Assembly (NCBI RefSeq): GCF_002561455.1
Contig: NZ_NTUP01000011.1
Location: 62,001-126,000, forward strand
Source of the DNA: Bacillus sp. AFS015802
GTDB taxonomy: Bacteria; Bacillota; Bacilli; Bacillales; Bacillaceae_B
DNA length: 64,000 nt
Reading direction: 5' to 3'
Shown: piece by piece, positions 16,124-24,486 of the stretch
How the letters are laid out: each line of letters opens with the position of its first letter
Position numbering within the stretch: the stretch's first letter is position 1
Position numbers and translations under genes: made by a program
The notes under the pieces: model-generated
Seen by the model: the letters and a program-made list of their open reading frames with translations, nothing else
The model's database searches: none
Told to the model about the DNA's origin: nothing

Positions 16124-17407
16124 ATGGTACATAAAGATGAATTAACCCTGGAACATGCCCGTGAGCTGGACAAACAGGACTCACTTGCTCCATTCCGCAA
16201 CGAATTCTATTTAAAAGAAAATCACTATTATATGGACGGTAATTCTTTAGGACTGCTTTCGAAGCGGGCTGAGGAAGCATTGCAAACCTCTTTGAATGAT
16301 TGGAAAGAACATGGAATCGATGGGTGGATGGATGGTCAGGAGCCGTGGTTCTATTATTCTGAAAAACTTGGAGAAATGACTGCCCCTTTAGTGGGAGCAG
16401 AAAAGGAAGAGGTCATTGTGACAGGTTCCATTACGACGAATCTTCATCAATTACTCGCCACATTCTATCACCCTCGTGGAAAACGCACCAAGATTCTGGC
16501 AGATGAGCTGACTTTCCCATCGGATATATATGCGATTCAAAGTCAGCTGGAATTAAAGGGATACTCCCCTGACGAACATTTACTACAAGTAAAAAGCACA
16601 GACGGTTATACATTAAGGGAAGAAGACATTATTGGACATATGACGGATGAAATTGCCCTTATTTTATTACCGTCCGTTCTCTATCGAAGTGGACAGCTGC
16701 TGGATATCAAGCTTTTGACGGCTGAAGCCCACAAACGTGGTATCGTCATCGGCTTCGATCTTGCGCATTCCATCGGCGCCCTCCCCCACCAGCTGCATGA
16801 AGACGGGGTGGACTTTGCGGTTTGGTGCAATTACAAATACTTAAACAGCGGACCTGGTGGTGTAGGGGGATTATTCGTCCATAACCGGCATAAAGGAAGA
16901 AAGCCTGGTCTGTCCGGATGGTTCAGTTCCCGTAAGGATGCACAGTTTGATATGGATCACACTTTAACACACGCTGAATCGGCCGGGGCTTTTCAAATTG
17001 GCACACCTCATATCTTGAGCAGTGCCCCCTTACTCGGTTCCCTCCAATTGTTTGAGGAAGCTGGGATTCGGAATCTGAGAAGTAAATCCCTTTCTCTTAC
17101 ACGATTCATGATGGACGTATTCCAACAGGAGCTTTCCGAATATGGATTCACCCTTTGCAACCCCCTTGAAGATGATCGCCGGGGTGGTCATATCAGCTTA
17201 CAGCATGAGGAAGCAGCAAGAATCTGTAAAGCCTTGAAAGCAAACAGGGTGACCCCTGATTTCCGTTCACCTAATGTGATCCGTTTGGCCCCGGTCGCCC
17301 TCTATTCGTCGTACGAAGATGTATGGGAGACTGTTCAAATCCTGAAGGGGATCATGGAAAATGAAGAATACAAGCAGTTTGAAAATACGCGGAATGTTGT
17401 GGCGTAA
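16124..17407 (+). CDS. kynU: kynureninase
   Basis: 427 residues, a normal length. It cleaves L-kynurenine (or 3-hydroxykynurenine) to anthranilate and alanine using PLP. Family blocks: [85 protein letters not shown] with the PLP lysine at 238 and the aspartate of GFDLAH, and [12 protein letters not shown]. Start ATG with AAGGTGGG six bases upstream. It is followed 21 bp later by kynB and is divergent from the sigma-54 activator. No tryptophan dioxygenase (kynA) is in this window, so kynurenine or formylkynurenine would have to come from elsewhere. Confidence 0.95.
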   Translation: MVHKDELTLEHARELDKQDSLAPFRNEFYLKENHYYMDGNSLGLLSKRAEEALQTSLNDWKEHGIDGWMDGQEPWFYYSEKLGEMTAPLVGAEKEEVIVTGSITTNLHQLLATFYHPRGKRTKILADELTFPSDIYAIQSQLELKGYSPDEHLLQVKSTDGYTLREEDIIGHMTDEIALILLPSVLYRSGQLLDIKLLTAEAHKRGIVIGFDLAHSIGALPHQLHEDGVDFAVWCNYKYLNSGPGGVGGLFVHNRHKGRKPGLSGWFSSRKDAQFDMDHTLTHAESAGAFQIGTPHILSSAPLLGSLQLFEEAGIRNLRSKSLSLTRFMMDVFQQELSEYGFTLCNPLEDDRRGGHISLQHEEAARICKALKANRVTPDFRSPNVIRLAPVALYSSYEDVWETVQILKGIMENEEYKQFENTRNVVA

Positions 17408-17428
17408 CGCAGAAAGGATGTTGCAATC

Positions 17429-18052
17429 ATGAAGATCATTGATATATCGAGACCGCTGCACAATGAAACACCCGTCTGGCCGGGTGACACGCCATTTTCC
17501 TTCTCATTGAACTGGACGAAGGAGGAAACCGGATCCGTGAATGTTGGTCAGTTGATCATGAGTTCGCATACAGGGACCCATGTTGATGCTCCTTTCCACT
17601 TTGACAGTGATGGAAAACGGATCCTCGACATGCCCCTTGAGCGATTTATGGGAACGGCTATTGTGGTTTCAGTGGAGGGTGTGCCGGAAATCGGTCCTGA
17701 GCATGTAATGAAGGTCGACTTTACTTCTGTGAAAAAAATACTTTTCAAAACCAATGCCTGGAAGGAGCCTGCTCGATTCCCCGAGCATATCCCTCCTATC
17801 AATAAAGAGCTTGCCCCTTTTTTAAAGGAGAAGGGCATTGATCTGATCGGGGTGGATCTCCCTTCTGTTGACCCATTGGACAGTAAGGACTTACATGCCC
17901 ATCATTCTCTTCGGGAGCATGATATCGGGATTTTGGAAGGGATTGACCTTTCCCATGTGGACCCGGGCGTATACGAACTTGTGGCCCTCCCCCTGCCTCT
18001 TAAAGAAGGGGACGGATCACCGGTTCGGGCCGTTTTGATCGATCGAACGTAA
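17429..18052 (+). CDS. kynB: kynurenine formamidase (cyclase family)
   Basis: 207 residues. It hydrolyses N-formyl-L-kynurenine to kynurenine and formate. The metal-binding signature HTGTHVDAPFHF (47-58), the opening IIDISRPLHNETPVWPGDTPF and the later GVDLPSVDPLDSKDLHAHHSL are those of bacterial KynB. Start ATG with AGAAAGGATG upstream. Encoded directly after kynU, reversed from the common kynA-kynB-kynU order. No strong terminator was found just after it. Confidence 0.95.
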   Translation: MKIIDISRPLHNETPVWPGDTPFSFSLNWTKEETGSVNVGQLIMSSHTGTHVDAPFHFDSDGKRILDMPLERFMGTAIVVSVEGVPEIGPEHVMKVDFTSVKKILFKTNAWKEPARFPEHIPPINKELAPFLKEKGIDLIGVDLPSVDPLDSKDLHAHHSLREHDIGILEGIDLSHVDPGVYELVALPLPLKEGDGSPVRAVLIDRT

Positions 18053-18155
18053 AACATTTTCTTCTGACTGAATGGTTTTTGTCCTTCGAGTCGAATATAT
18101 CTCCACTCCTTTTTCATAGACTGATAGTAGATAGCCAGAAAAAGGAGTGGGGCTT

Positions 18156-18293
18156 ATGGGAATTACGATCACCATTGGTTTTATCGTGATACTTGGAATC
18201 ATTATGGGTATCCTTATTTATTTCTTACGGCAGGCTTTGGATTCGAATGATTCCAAAAAGGTTGATTCGCGTGATGATCATTTTTCACAATGA
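18156..18293 (+). CDS. 45-residue single-span membrane protein
   Basis: A short gene with an excellent ribosome site (AAAGGAGTGG, six bases before ATG) and a rho-independent terminator 35 bp after its stop. The product has one N-terminal transmembrane helix (about residues 3-23, ITITIGFIVILGIIMGILIY) followed by a polar, charged tail (DSNDSKKVDSRDDHFSQ) likely in the cytosol. No family is recognised. It sits 103 bp after kynB and may be independent of it. Confidence 0.7.
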   Translation: MGITITIGFIVILGIIMGILIYFLRQALDSNDSKKVDSRDDHFSQ

Positions 18294-18326
18294 GGGTCTT
18301 ATAAAGGTAGATAAACACCGCTAAAT

Positions 18327-18368
18327 AGCCCCGGTATCCTGAGTTTCAAGGACGCCGGGGCTTTTTTT
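18327..18368 (+). terminator. terminator of the small membrane-protein gene
   Basis: AGCCCCGG/CCGGGGCT stem with a long loop followed by TTTTTTT on the plus strand; it touches the 3' end of the convergent helicase gene. Confidence 0.85.
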
Positions 18369-20619
18369 ATTCCATAATCTCCTTCTCCCCAAGCTTCATA
18401 GAGCTTGAACAAAGGGGACAAATCTTGGAATCCGTGTCTTCATGGGTTTCGGGCCTCTGCCATGCGATGCAGCCGGGGCTTGTGCAAACCCATGCCAGAA
18501 TCTTACTCACCTTACCGCTTCTCGCCTTTTTGGATATTTTCGGCTGATCCACATGAGGAATCTGTTTGAATAAGTCCGAGATAAAGCGCGAGCACTTCCG
18601 CTGTTCCCCTTGATAATAAGCAGGGGAAGAAATGAATAATCTCTCTTTCGCCCTTGTGATTGCTACATAAGCCAGGCGTCTTTCTTCTTCCACTGCCCCG
18701 GATGCCTTCTCTTTTTGATTGGGATCCTTGTATACCTTATCCTCCAGCTTATTGGCGTTGAGGGCTGAACTGTGGGGAAGATTCCCTTCGATGGCGCCGA
18801 TTAAAAACACGACAGGGAACTCCAGCCCCTTTGACCGGTGAATCGTCATAAGCGAAACGCTGTCGGTGTCCCTGTTGCCTCTTTGATTTGAATAGATTTC
18901 TTCATACTTCACTTTCATCTCATCAATGAACGTAATGAAGCTAGAAATTGTATCAAAACGCTTTGCCGACCCTTCAAGCTCGTCCAGCATTTCTTTGATG
19001 AGTTCCTTCTGTTCGGTTACGACATGAGATTCCTGGGCATCGATGTATTGATGGTAGAATTCCTTCCGGATACGCTTAATGGCTGTTTCCGGCGATTGTT
19101 CCCCGATCGCCTTCAGAAACTTCATTCGCTCTTTTATATTTTTCACTTGGAAAGGCTTAAGCCCTGATAAAGTCGTCAAGTGAATGAGAGGATATTTCTT
19201 TCTCTCTTTCTGTTCTTCTTCCAAAATGTGAGCCATCCCTCGATCCCTTCTGATGAAAAGCGTGGGCAGAATGGATTCCATCGCTGAGAAATTTCTTGGA
19301 ACGATTGACAATCGTAAGTAATCCACAACCGGTTTCACCGTCCAGTTATCATAGAAAAGGGAATCCTTCTGATTATATGGAGTGAAGGGGATTTCCTTTA
19401 GCAGCAACTGCTCGAACACGGCACGGCAGCTGCTCATGGTGCGGTGGAGAACCGTCATATCTCTGTATGTGTACCCTTCATCTATCAGTCTTTGAATCTC
19501 TTCGGTGATCCAGACGGCTTCTTCATCTGCCGTTGCGGGTCTTGAATAGAGTGGCTTCTGTCCCTCTATTTTGGTGGCAATCAGCTCTTTTTTCCTCCGG
19601 TGATCATTCCGACCGATCACTTCATTCCCAAGTCCGATGATATACGCATCAGACCGGTAGTTTTCTTTCAGCGTCACGACTTTGGCATCCGGAAACTCGT
19701 CGTCAAAGTCCAAAATGAATTCGTTCCGGGCGCCGTTGAAGGTGTAGATCGTTTGATCATCATCCCCCACGACGAACAAATTCCGATGAGCCGCAATCAA
19801 TTTGATCAGTTCATATTGAACCAGGTTCGTATCCTGGAATTCATCGACCATCACGTATTGGAAACGATGCTGAAGGGATGTCAGCAGATTCGGATTCCCC
19901 AATAGTAATTGATATGCCTCTGTCAAAATATCATCGAAATCCATTTTATGATTCATGCGCTTCCACTCTTCATATTTTAAGAGAATGCTGCGCACTTCTT
20001 TTTCAGACTTGGATTTTTCAGGGAGCTCCCTGATATCTTTCTGATTCAGCTTATAGTGAGAGAGTTTGGCAAGGAGCGTTTCGGCATCATACGGATCATA
20101 TATGTTCATTTCTCTCTGGATCTGCTTTAAGATGATCTGTTTATAGCGCTCATTCCCGATCACTTCCTGTGTATAGTGACGGGACCTCAATAAATAAAGG
20201 AACAAAGCATGAAATGTGCTGGCATGAACCTGTCCGCCATTTTCCGCACCGGGAAGCCTTGCGATCCTCTGCTTCATTTCTTCCGACGCTTTTTTGGTGA
20301 ACGTCACCAATAGAATATTTCTTGGTTGAATATTTTTCACAGTCATCAGATAACCTGCCCGGCAAACGAGAACCGTCGTTTTTCCCGTTCCCGCACCGGC
20401 AAGGGTCAAACACGGTCCGTCAACATGACGAACCGCTTCAATTTGAGACGCATTCAGATGGATCCCCGCTTCTTCCATCGTCCGAAAGAAAAAAGCATCC
20501 TCATCCCGGGAGGATATCAGCTGCTTCGTGGTCTCTCCCTTATGGAGCGGCGCCACGGGAATCTCTTTCTTATCTGCTTCATATGGATAAATGGAATAGT
20601 TGGTCAATACTTTATTCAA
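18367..20619 (-). CDS. UvrD/REP-family DNA helicase (YjcD-like)
   Basis: 750-residue SF1A helicase. Motif Q NASQIEAVRHVDGPC, Walker A AGAGTGKTT, motif II MVDEFQDTN, motif III VGDDDQTIYTFNGA, motif IV LKENYRS, motif V SVSLMTIHRSKGLEFPVVFL and motif VI RRLAYVAITRAKERL are all intact. The C-terminal tail has a CxxxxC...CPLC pattern (VCTSPGCIAW and KICPLCSSSM) that looks like a small zinc ribbon, as in YjcD-like proteins and unlike PcrA. Likely a repair or recombination accessory helicase distinct from the essential PcrA. Start ATG with AGGAGAATG upstream. Single gene. Confidence 0.9.
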   Translation of the reverse strand: MNKVLTNYSIYPYEADKKEIPVAPLHKGETTKQLISSRDEDAFFFRTMEEAGIHLNASQIEAVRHVDGPCLTLAGAGTGKTTVLVCRAGYLMTVKNIQPRNILLVTFTKKASEEMKQRIARLPGAENGGQVHASTFHALFLYLLRSRHYTQEVIGNERYKQIILKQIQREMNIYDPYDAETLLAKLSHYKLNQKDIRELPEKSKSEKEVRSILLKYEEWKRMNHKMDFDDILTEAYQLLLGNPNLLTSLQHRFQYVMVDEFQDTNLVQYELIKLIAAHRNLFVVGDDDQTIYTFNGARNEFILDFDDEFPDAKVVTLKENYRSDAYIIGLGNEVIGRNDHRRKKELIATKIEGQKPLYSRPATADEEAVWITEEIQRLIDEGYTYRDMTVLHRTMSSCRAVFEQLLLKEIPFTPYNQKDSLFYDNWTVKPVVDYLRLSIVPRNFSAMESILPTLFIRRDRGMAHILEEEQKERKKYPLIHLTTLSGLKPFQVKNIKERMKFLKAIGEQSPETAIKRIRKEFYHQYIDAQESHVVTEQKELIKEMLDELEGSAKRFDTISSFITFIDEMKVKYEEIYSNQRGNRDTDSVSLMTIHRSKGLEFPVVFLIGAIEGNLPHSSALNANKLEDKVYKDPNQKEKASGAVEEERRLAYVAITRAKERLFISSPAYYQGEQRKCSRFISDLFKQIPHVDQPKISKKARSGKVSKILAWVCTSPGCIAWQRPETHEDTDSKICPLCSSSMKLGEKEIME

Positions 20620-20738
20620 AGCTCATTCTCCTAGCTTTTCTTTACGATTCATAACCTTCTCATCATAACAAGAGCCCTTTGTGAATAGCAATGACAATCT
20701 CGGAGTGAAGGATGAGCCGACTGGATATGTAAATATTG

Positions 20739-20810
20739 TTAAACGATTGTTTAATCCCTTGAACCCTAGTAGAATGAATGTTTTGAAGTACTAATCAAAC
20801 GTTTGTTTAA
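20739..20810 (+). promoter_or_regulatory. promoter with two TetR-type operator repeats
   Basis: TTGTTT (20747-20752), 17 bp, TAGAAT (20770-20775) forms a plus-strand promoter. TTAAAC-GATT-GTTTAA (20739-20754) covers its -35, and TCAAAC-GTTT-GTTTAA (20795-20810) lies just downstream of the start point. The two 16-bp dyads share layout, 56 bp apart. Confidence 0.6.
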
Positions 20811-20876
20811 ATCGGATATGCTCCCTGATGATTAGAAAATAGAAAGAAAAGGTAATAGAAGATTAGGTGATAAACA

Positions 20877-21110
20877 ATGAAACTAACAAAATGGGGCTTT
20901 ACCCGCTTCAACAGCATAAAGGCAGAATTCGACCACTTCCCTCACTCCCTTGTCATCCTCAGGAAAATCAGAAACTACTACTTCGTCAACAAAGTACACT
21001 GGTCCCACCTCGACCCCGTCGTCGAAAGGCATCACCTTGAACAAATGGAACTCCTCGTAAATAGAGAAATGGATTTGGAAATGAATTATCTTAATAGAAG
21101 ATTGGATTAA
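20877..21110 (+). CDS. 77-residue hypothetical protein
   Basis: Small basic protein rich in aromatic residues, Arg and His (MKLTKWGFTRFNSIKAEFDHF ... HWSHLDPVVERHHLEQMELL) with no membrane span. A TAGGTGA site precedes the ATG, and a promoter with two operator-like dyads lies 67-138 bp upstream, which supports a real, regulated gene. No family recognised. It stands alone between the helicase gene and a 1-kb non-coding tract. Confidence 0.65.
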   Translation: MKLTKWGFTRFNSIKAEFDHFPHSLVILRKIRNYYFVNKVHWSHLDPVVERHHLEQMELLVNREMDLEMNYLNRRLD

Positions 21111-21261
21111 CGCTGGCTTTTTTGTTCATATAATGAAATTAGCGCTTTTCCAATGTAGATGTCTGATTTTGAAGTAAAGTTCAATACTGTTGTTAAATGA
21201 TTTTTACTGTTTGATCCATCTACTGCTTATTCTTATAAAGAAAATATAATGAAAAAGCACA

Positions 21262-21508
21262 GAGTGGATTGAAGCGGAAGGTGCTCGACTCCTGCGGGAA
21301 ACAACGAAAAGCGGAGGCGGCTTGCTCAGCCCCGACAAGCATAAGATGAATGGGCCGGGAAGGCGTTTTTTTGCCTTCATGGACCATTTAGCTTATGACC
21401 TCGAGGGGCTAGCCGCCGGAGCTGGACAAGGGTAGGACACCATTTAAAGCCCGAGGAGGCTCACCGCCAGCCCCGCGGAAAGCGAGCACCTGCAGCGAAA
21501 AGGAACGG
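21262..21508. repeat. dispersed Bacillaceae-type intergenic repeat (outer element)
   Basis: The arms GCGGAAGGTGCTCGACTCC and GGAAAGCGAGCACCTGCAG are inverted copies, with CCTGCGGG and CCCGCGG inside them. I recognise this arm pair as a common non-coding repeat of Bacillus genomes (from memory). It is split by a second element at 21306-21430. Part of the 21111-22117 gene-free stretch. Confidence 0.65.
21306..21430. repeat. second hairpin repeat nested inside the first
   Basis: AAGCGGAGGCGGCT pairs with AGCCGCCGGAGCT, then CAGCCCC with GGGGCT, ATAAG with CTTAT, and AAGGC-TTTTTTTGCCTT-like arms at the tip (stem of about 55 nt per side). This is another widespread Bacillus intergenic element (from memory). 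A shortened copy is at 41595-41632 before ilvB. Confidence 0.65.
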
Positions 21509-21714
21509 TCTCTGCCTTAATCAATGCTCCTTTCAAAGCTACTAAGCTCTTTGAAAAAAATAAAAAACCAAGAAAAAATAAGATAAACCAAGATAACTGC
21601 CCATTTCAATTCAAAAACCACCCAAAATCGCACTATATTGATTATTCTGAACATTTGCATTAATTTTATAATTTGTTAATATATAATTAATAAATGATTT
21701 ACAAACACAAACTT

Positions 21715-21950
21715 TAAAGGAAGGCGTGATTCCAATGAAGTGAGCTAGCAAAGCATATCAGCATCACATCTAGCGTTTGAGATCGGCCCGTGAAAACTGA
21801 TTTCAAGATGTGTGGATATGCGGGAATGCGCAATCTTATTTCAGGAGATGATTCCAATGAAGAGTGTAAGCGAAGCATGCTAACATCATGGTACGCAAGA
21901 GGATAGCCCGTGAAAACTATCTTCGTAACATGTGGGCGTGTGGGGAAATC
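21715..21950 (+). ncRNA. candidate structured RNA, two tandem units
   Basis: Two units (21728-21826, 21850-21949; period about 121) share GATTCCAATGAAG at the start and the loop CCCGTGAAAA (21787, 21907). In each the loop is closed by different but matching arms: TTGAGATCGG/CTGATTTCAA versus GAGGATAG/CTATCTTC. Outer arms also co-vary (GCATATC/GATATGC versus GCATGCT/GGGCGTG with G-T pairs). Each unit begins with a purine tract and an in-frame start encoding MIPMK (then stop, or six more residues). No known RNA class was recognised. A hairpin terminator lies at 22069. Confidence 0.6.
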
Positions 21951-22068
21951 AGCGGCAAGTGAAAATAAACTAAATATTACATGCAAGATCATTAATTAAA
22001 ATGAATGTTTCGTATGTGTATTAGTAAGAAAGGATAGTAAAGGTAATTGAATAAGGTTTACTTAAGTT

Positions 22069-22108
22069 AAGGCGCTGTTTATGTGGTATAGACATAAGCA
22101 GCGTCTTA
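22069..22108. terminator. hairpin terminator, probably bidirectional
   Basis: AAGGCGCTG-TTTATGT / ACATAA-CAGCGTCTT stem with a five-base loop. It can end the tandem RNA on the plus strand and the GNAT gene on the minus strand. T tracts are modest. Confidence 0.65.
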
Positions 22109-22117
22109 AATTTGTGG

Positions 22118-22669
22118 TTAAAATTCTTCTTTTAAAAGGGAGCAGACAGCCGCATCGCAAAAGACGCCCTTTTCAAATGCCGCTTTCCTTAATACTCCTT
22201 CAAATACAAAACCGGCTTTTTCAAGGCTCCTCTTCGATGCCTCATTTTCCGGATCATAATAGGCTTCAATCCGGTTCAGATTCATTTCTTCAAAGCCGTA
22301 TGTCAGGATCGGCTGTAACACCTCTGTGATGACCCCTTGTCTCCAATGGGACGGATGAACCTCAAACCCCACCTCGGCTTTAAAATGTTCTTTTTCCCAT
22401 TGATGAAAGCCGCAGCTTCCGATAATCTCGTTGGAGCCTTTTAGCGCAATCCCCCATCTGATCCCTTCATTCAGATGAAACCTCTCGTTCCACCTATCGA
22501 TGATCTCCAGTGCTTGTTTTTCCTCTTGAAACGACTCCAGATCATAGTATCGGGTGACTTCGTCCTTTGAAAAATAATCAAAAACACGGGGAGCATCCCC
22601 TTCTTTCATTTGCCGTAAGCGGAATCTATCTGTTTCAAGCACTGGGAAGGTTCGTGTCAGCATACTCAT
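22118..22669 (-). CDS. GNAT N-acetyltransferase (RimJ/RimL-like)
   Basis: 183 residues with the acetyl-CoA fold of ribosomal-protein-serine acetyltransferase-like GNATs: LETDRFRLRQMKEGDAPRVF at the start, WGIALKGSNEIIGSCGFHQW, AEVGFEVHPSHWRQGVITEVLQPILTYGFE (pyrophosphate-binding turn), NRIEAYYDPENEASKRSLEKAGFVFEGVLRKA. Acts on an amino group, substrate unknown. Start ATG with AGGAGAATGAG upstream. Single gene divergent from the amidohydrolase. Confidence 0.88.
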   Translation of the reverse strand: MSMLTRTFPVLETDRFRLRQMKEGDAPRVFDYFSKDEVTRYYDLESFQEEKQALEIIDRWNERFHLNEGIRWGIALKGSNEIIGSCGFHQWEKEHFKAEVGFEVHPSHWRQGVITEVLQPILTYGFEEMNLNRIEAYYDPENEASKRSLEKAGFVFEGVLRKAAFEKGVFCDAAVCSLLKEEF

Positions 22670-22812
22670 TCTCCTTTTCTTCTTGTTCTCCTTTTGTATT
22701 CAACATTGGATTTCCCAATGCCTTCTTGAAAAAGAAAGTTTTCAAGAAATTGCAGTTTGTGTTCTTTCCTTATTCTGGTTACAATCGATGTAGCAGATTA
22801 AAAAGGATGGGA

Positions 22813-24426
22813 ATGGCGATGATGGCCCATAAAATAATTGTAAGTACCGCCCTATTTACCGGGAATTCAACCTCCCCGACCGATGGCTTTGTGGCTGTGA
22901 AGGATGACAGGATCATCGGGACCGGTCCCCGTTCGGAGATGGAGGGTTTCAGAGGACCGGACACGGAAGTATGGGATGTCGGCAGCCGCCTGGTGACGGC
23001 TGGGTTTCATGATTTTCATCTTCATTGGTTTTTAGGAGCGATGTTCGAGGGGTTTTGTCAGCTGACTTTCGGGTCTACAGAGGACAGAACGGCGAAAATG
23101 GTTGCAGAGTATGCACGGAAACATCCCGATGAGGAATGGGTGCTTGGTTTCGGATGGCATCATGTGCGCTGGCCGGGTCAGACACTGCCCACCCGCCATT
23201 CATTGGATCGGTACCTTCCCCATCGCCCCGTTGTGCTGCTGAACGAAGAAGCACACAGCGCATGGTTGAATACGGCTGCCCTGGAGAAATTGGGGATTCA
23301 CCGTGATACGCCGGAGCCCCCTTTCGGGAAGATTGAAAAAGATGATAACGGTGAGCCCACCGGCTTTTTATATGAGACGGCTGTGCAGTATGTGGTGGAA
23401 GCTTTTCTCTTTGATGAAAAAGTTAAAACCAGATTGATGAACGGCATGCTGAAGAAGACGGCTTCCAGCGGGATCACCTCTGTTTCCGACATGCTGCCCC
23501 TTCCCGGATATACTTTAGGGGATCCCGCATTCTATCGGGAGTTTGAGGAAAAAGGGAAGCTCTCGACACGCATACATTTTCTCGATGTGCTGGACGGCAA
23601 CCTCGAGCGGGCATTTCACTATAGAGAGAAGTATCAATCGGATAAGCTTCAATTTTCAGGATTGAAGCAGTTTTTGGATGGGGTCCCCCTTACGTATACC
23701 GGCTATTTGCTTCAGCCTTACAGTGACCGTCCTACAGTGACAGGCGGCACCATTTATGAACCCCAGGTGTACCGGAATTGGATCGAGGATGCTGATCGGG
23801 AAGGGTTCAGGATCCGTCTTCATGCATGTGGGGATGCGGCCGTCCGGTTAGGCCTGGATGTGTATGAGCATGCCCGGAACGTCAATGGCGTACGGGACTC
23901 CCGGCATACCATCGAGCATATAGAGGTGTGTGACCCACGTGACTTCGGGCGGTTCCCAAAGCTCGGAGTCATTGCATCCATCCAGCCTGAGCATCTCACG
24001 TCTGGTTCGATGGATACTCATGCCTATCTGGAGCGCCTTGGCATGGAGCGGGCCCGTTACACATGGCCGATCGGATCTTTGCAGAGGCATAAGGCGTCCA
24101 TTGCGTTCGGTACGGACTTCCCGATTGTGGATTTGAATCCCACGCTCGGTCTGTACAGGGCCGTCACCCGTAAGCATGAAGACGGCACTCCCCAAGGCGG
24201 ATGGAACCCGGAAGAGAAGATTTCATTGGCACACGCCCTGATTCACTACACCAAATCCCCTGCTTACGGAAACTTTAGAGAACATGATTTAGGAACAATC
24301 GAATCCGGGAAGAAAGCGGACTTGGTCGTTTGGGATCGAAATCTATTCGAAGTGGAAGCGGAGGAAATCCTCGAGACAGGGGTATGGATGACACTGATGG
24401 ATGGTAAGGTTGTATTTGAAAAGTAG
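22813..24426 (+). CDS. amidohydrolase (YtcJ-like)
   Basis: 537 residues. The amidohydrolase TIM barrel is clear: the metal site VTAGFHDFHLHWFLGA, ADM-type segments SVSDMLP and QFLDGVPLTYTGYL, RLHACGDAAVRLGLDVYE, HTIEHIEVCDP, SIAFGTDFPIVDLNP and the small C-terminal beta domain GTIESGKKADLVVWDRNLFEV. These are metal-dependent hydrolases of the YtcJ/NfdA group acting on C-N bonds of unknown substrates. The start near 22813 follows AAAAGGATGG; the frame is open upstream but antisense to the GNAT gene and lacks homology there. ATG at 22807 or 22819 are alternatives. Followed by a strong terminator. Confidence 0.87.
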   Translation: MAMMAHKIIVSTALFTGNSTSPTDGFVAVKDDRIIGTGPRSEMEGFRGPDTEVWDVGSRLVTAGFHDFHLHWFLGAMFEGFCQLTFGSTEDRTAKMVAEYARKHPDEEWVLGFGWHHVRWPGQTLPTRHSLDRYLPHRPVVLLNEEAHSAWLNTAALEKLGIHRDTPEPPFGKIEKDDNGEPTGFLYETAVQYVVEAFLFDEKVKTRLMNGMLKKTASSGITSVSDMLPLPGYTLGDPAFYREFEEKGKLSTRIHFLDVLDGNLERAFHYREKYQSDKLQFSGLKQFLDGVPLTYTGYLLQPYSDRPTVTGGTIYEPQVYRNWIEDADREGFRIRLHACGDAAVRLGLDVYEHARNVNGVRDSRHTIEHIEVCDPRDFGRFPKLGVIASIQPEHLTSGSMDTHAYLERLGMERARYTWPIGSLQRHKASIAFGTDFPIVDLNPTLGLYRAVTRKHEDGTPQGGWNPEEKISLAHALIHYTKSPAYGNFREHDLGTIESGKKADLVVWDRNLFEVEAEEILETGVWMTLMDGKVVFEK

Positions 24427-24447
24427 TGATAGAGCCGATTATAAATA

Positions 24448-24482
24448 GAGGTCCGTCCCTCACATCCGGGGGACGGACCTCT
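24448..24482. terminator. bidirectional terminator made of paired GGTCCGTCCCTC copies
   Basis: GAGGTCCGTCCCTC at 24448 pairs with an inverted near-copy (GGGGGACGGACCTC) ending at 24481, then TTTTCTT. It separates the convergent amidohydrolase and helicase genes and carries the recurrent 12-mer. Confidence 0.9.
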
Positions 24483-24486
24483 TTTC

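Noticed and set aside
21714-21992. A 92-residue minus-strand reading frame across the tandem repeat units
   Set aside because: It has no ribosome site and its apparent internal repeats simply mirror the paired RNA-like units.
22567-22812. N-terminal extension of the amidohydrolase frame
   Set aside because: It is antisense to the GNAT gene, lacks family resemblance, and a ribosome site supports a start near 22813.
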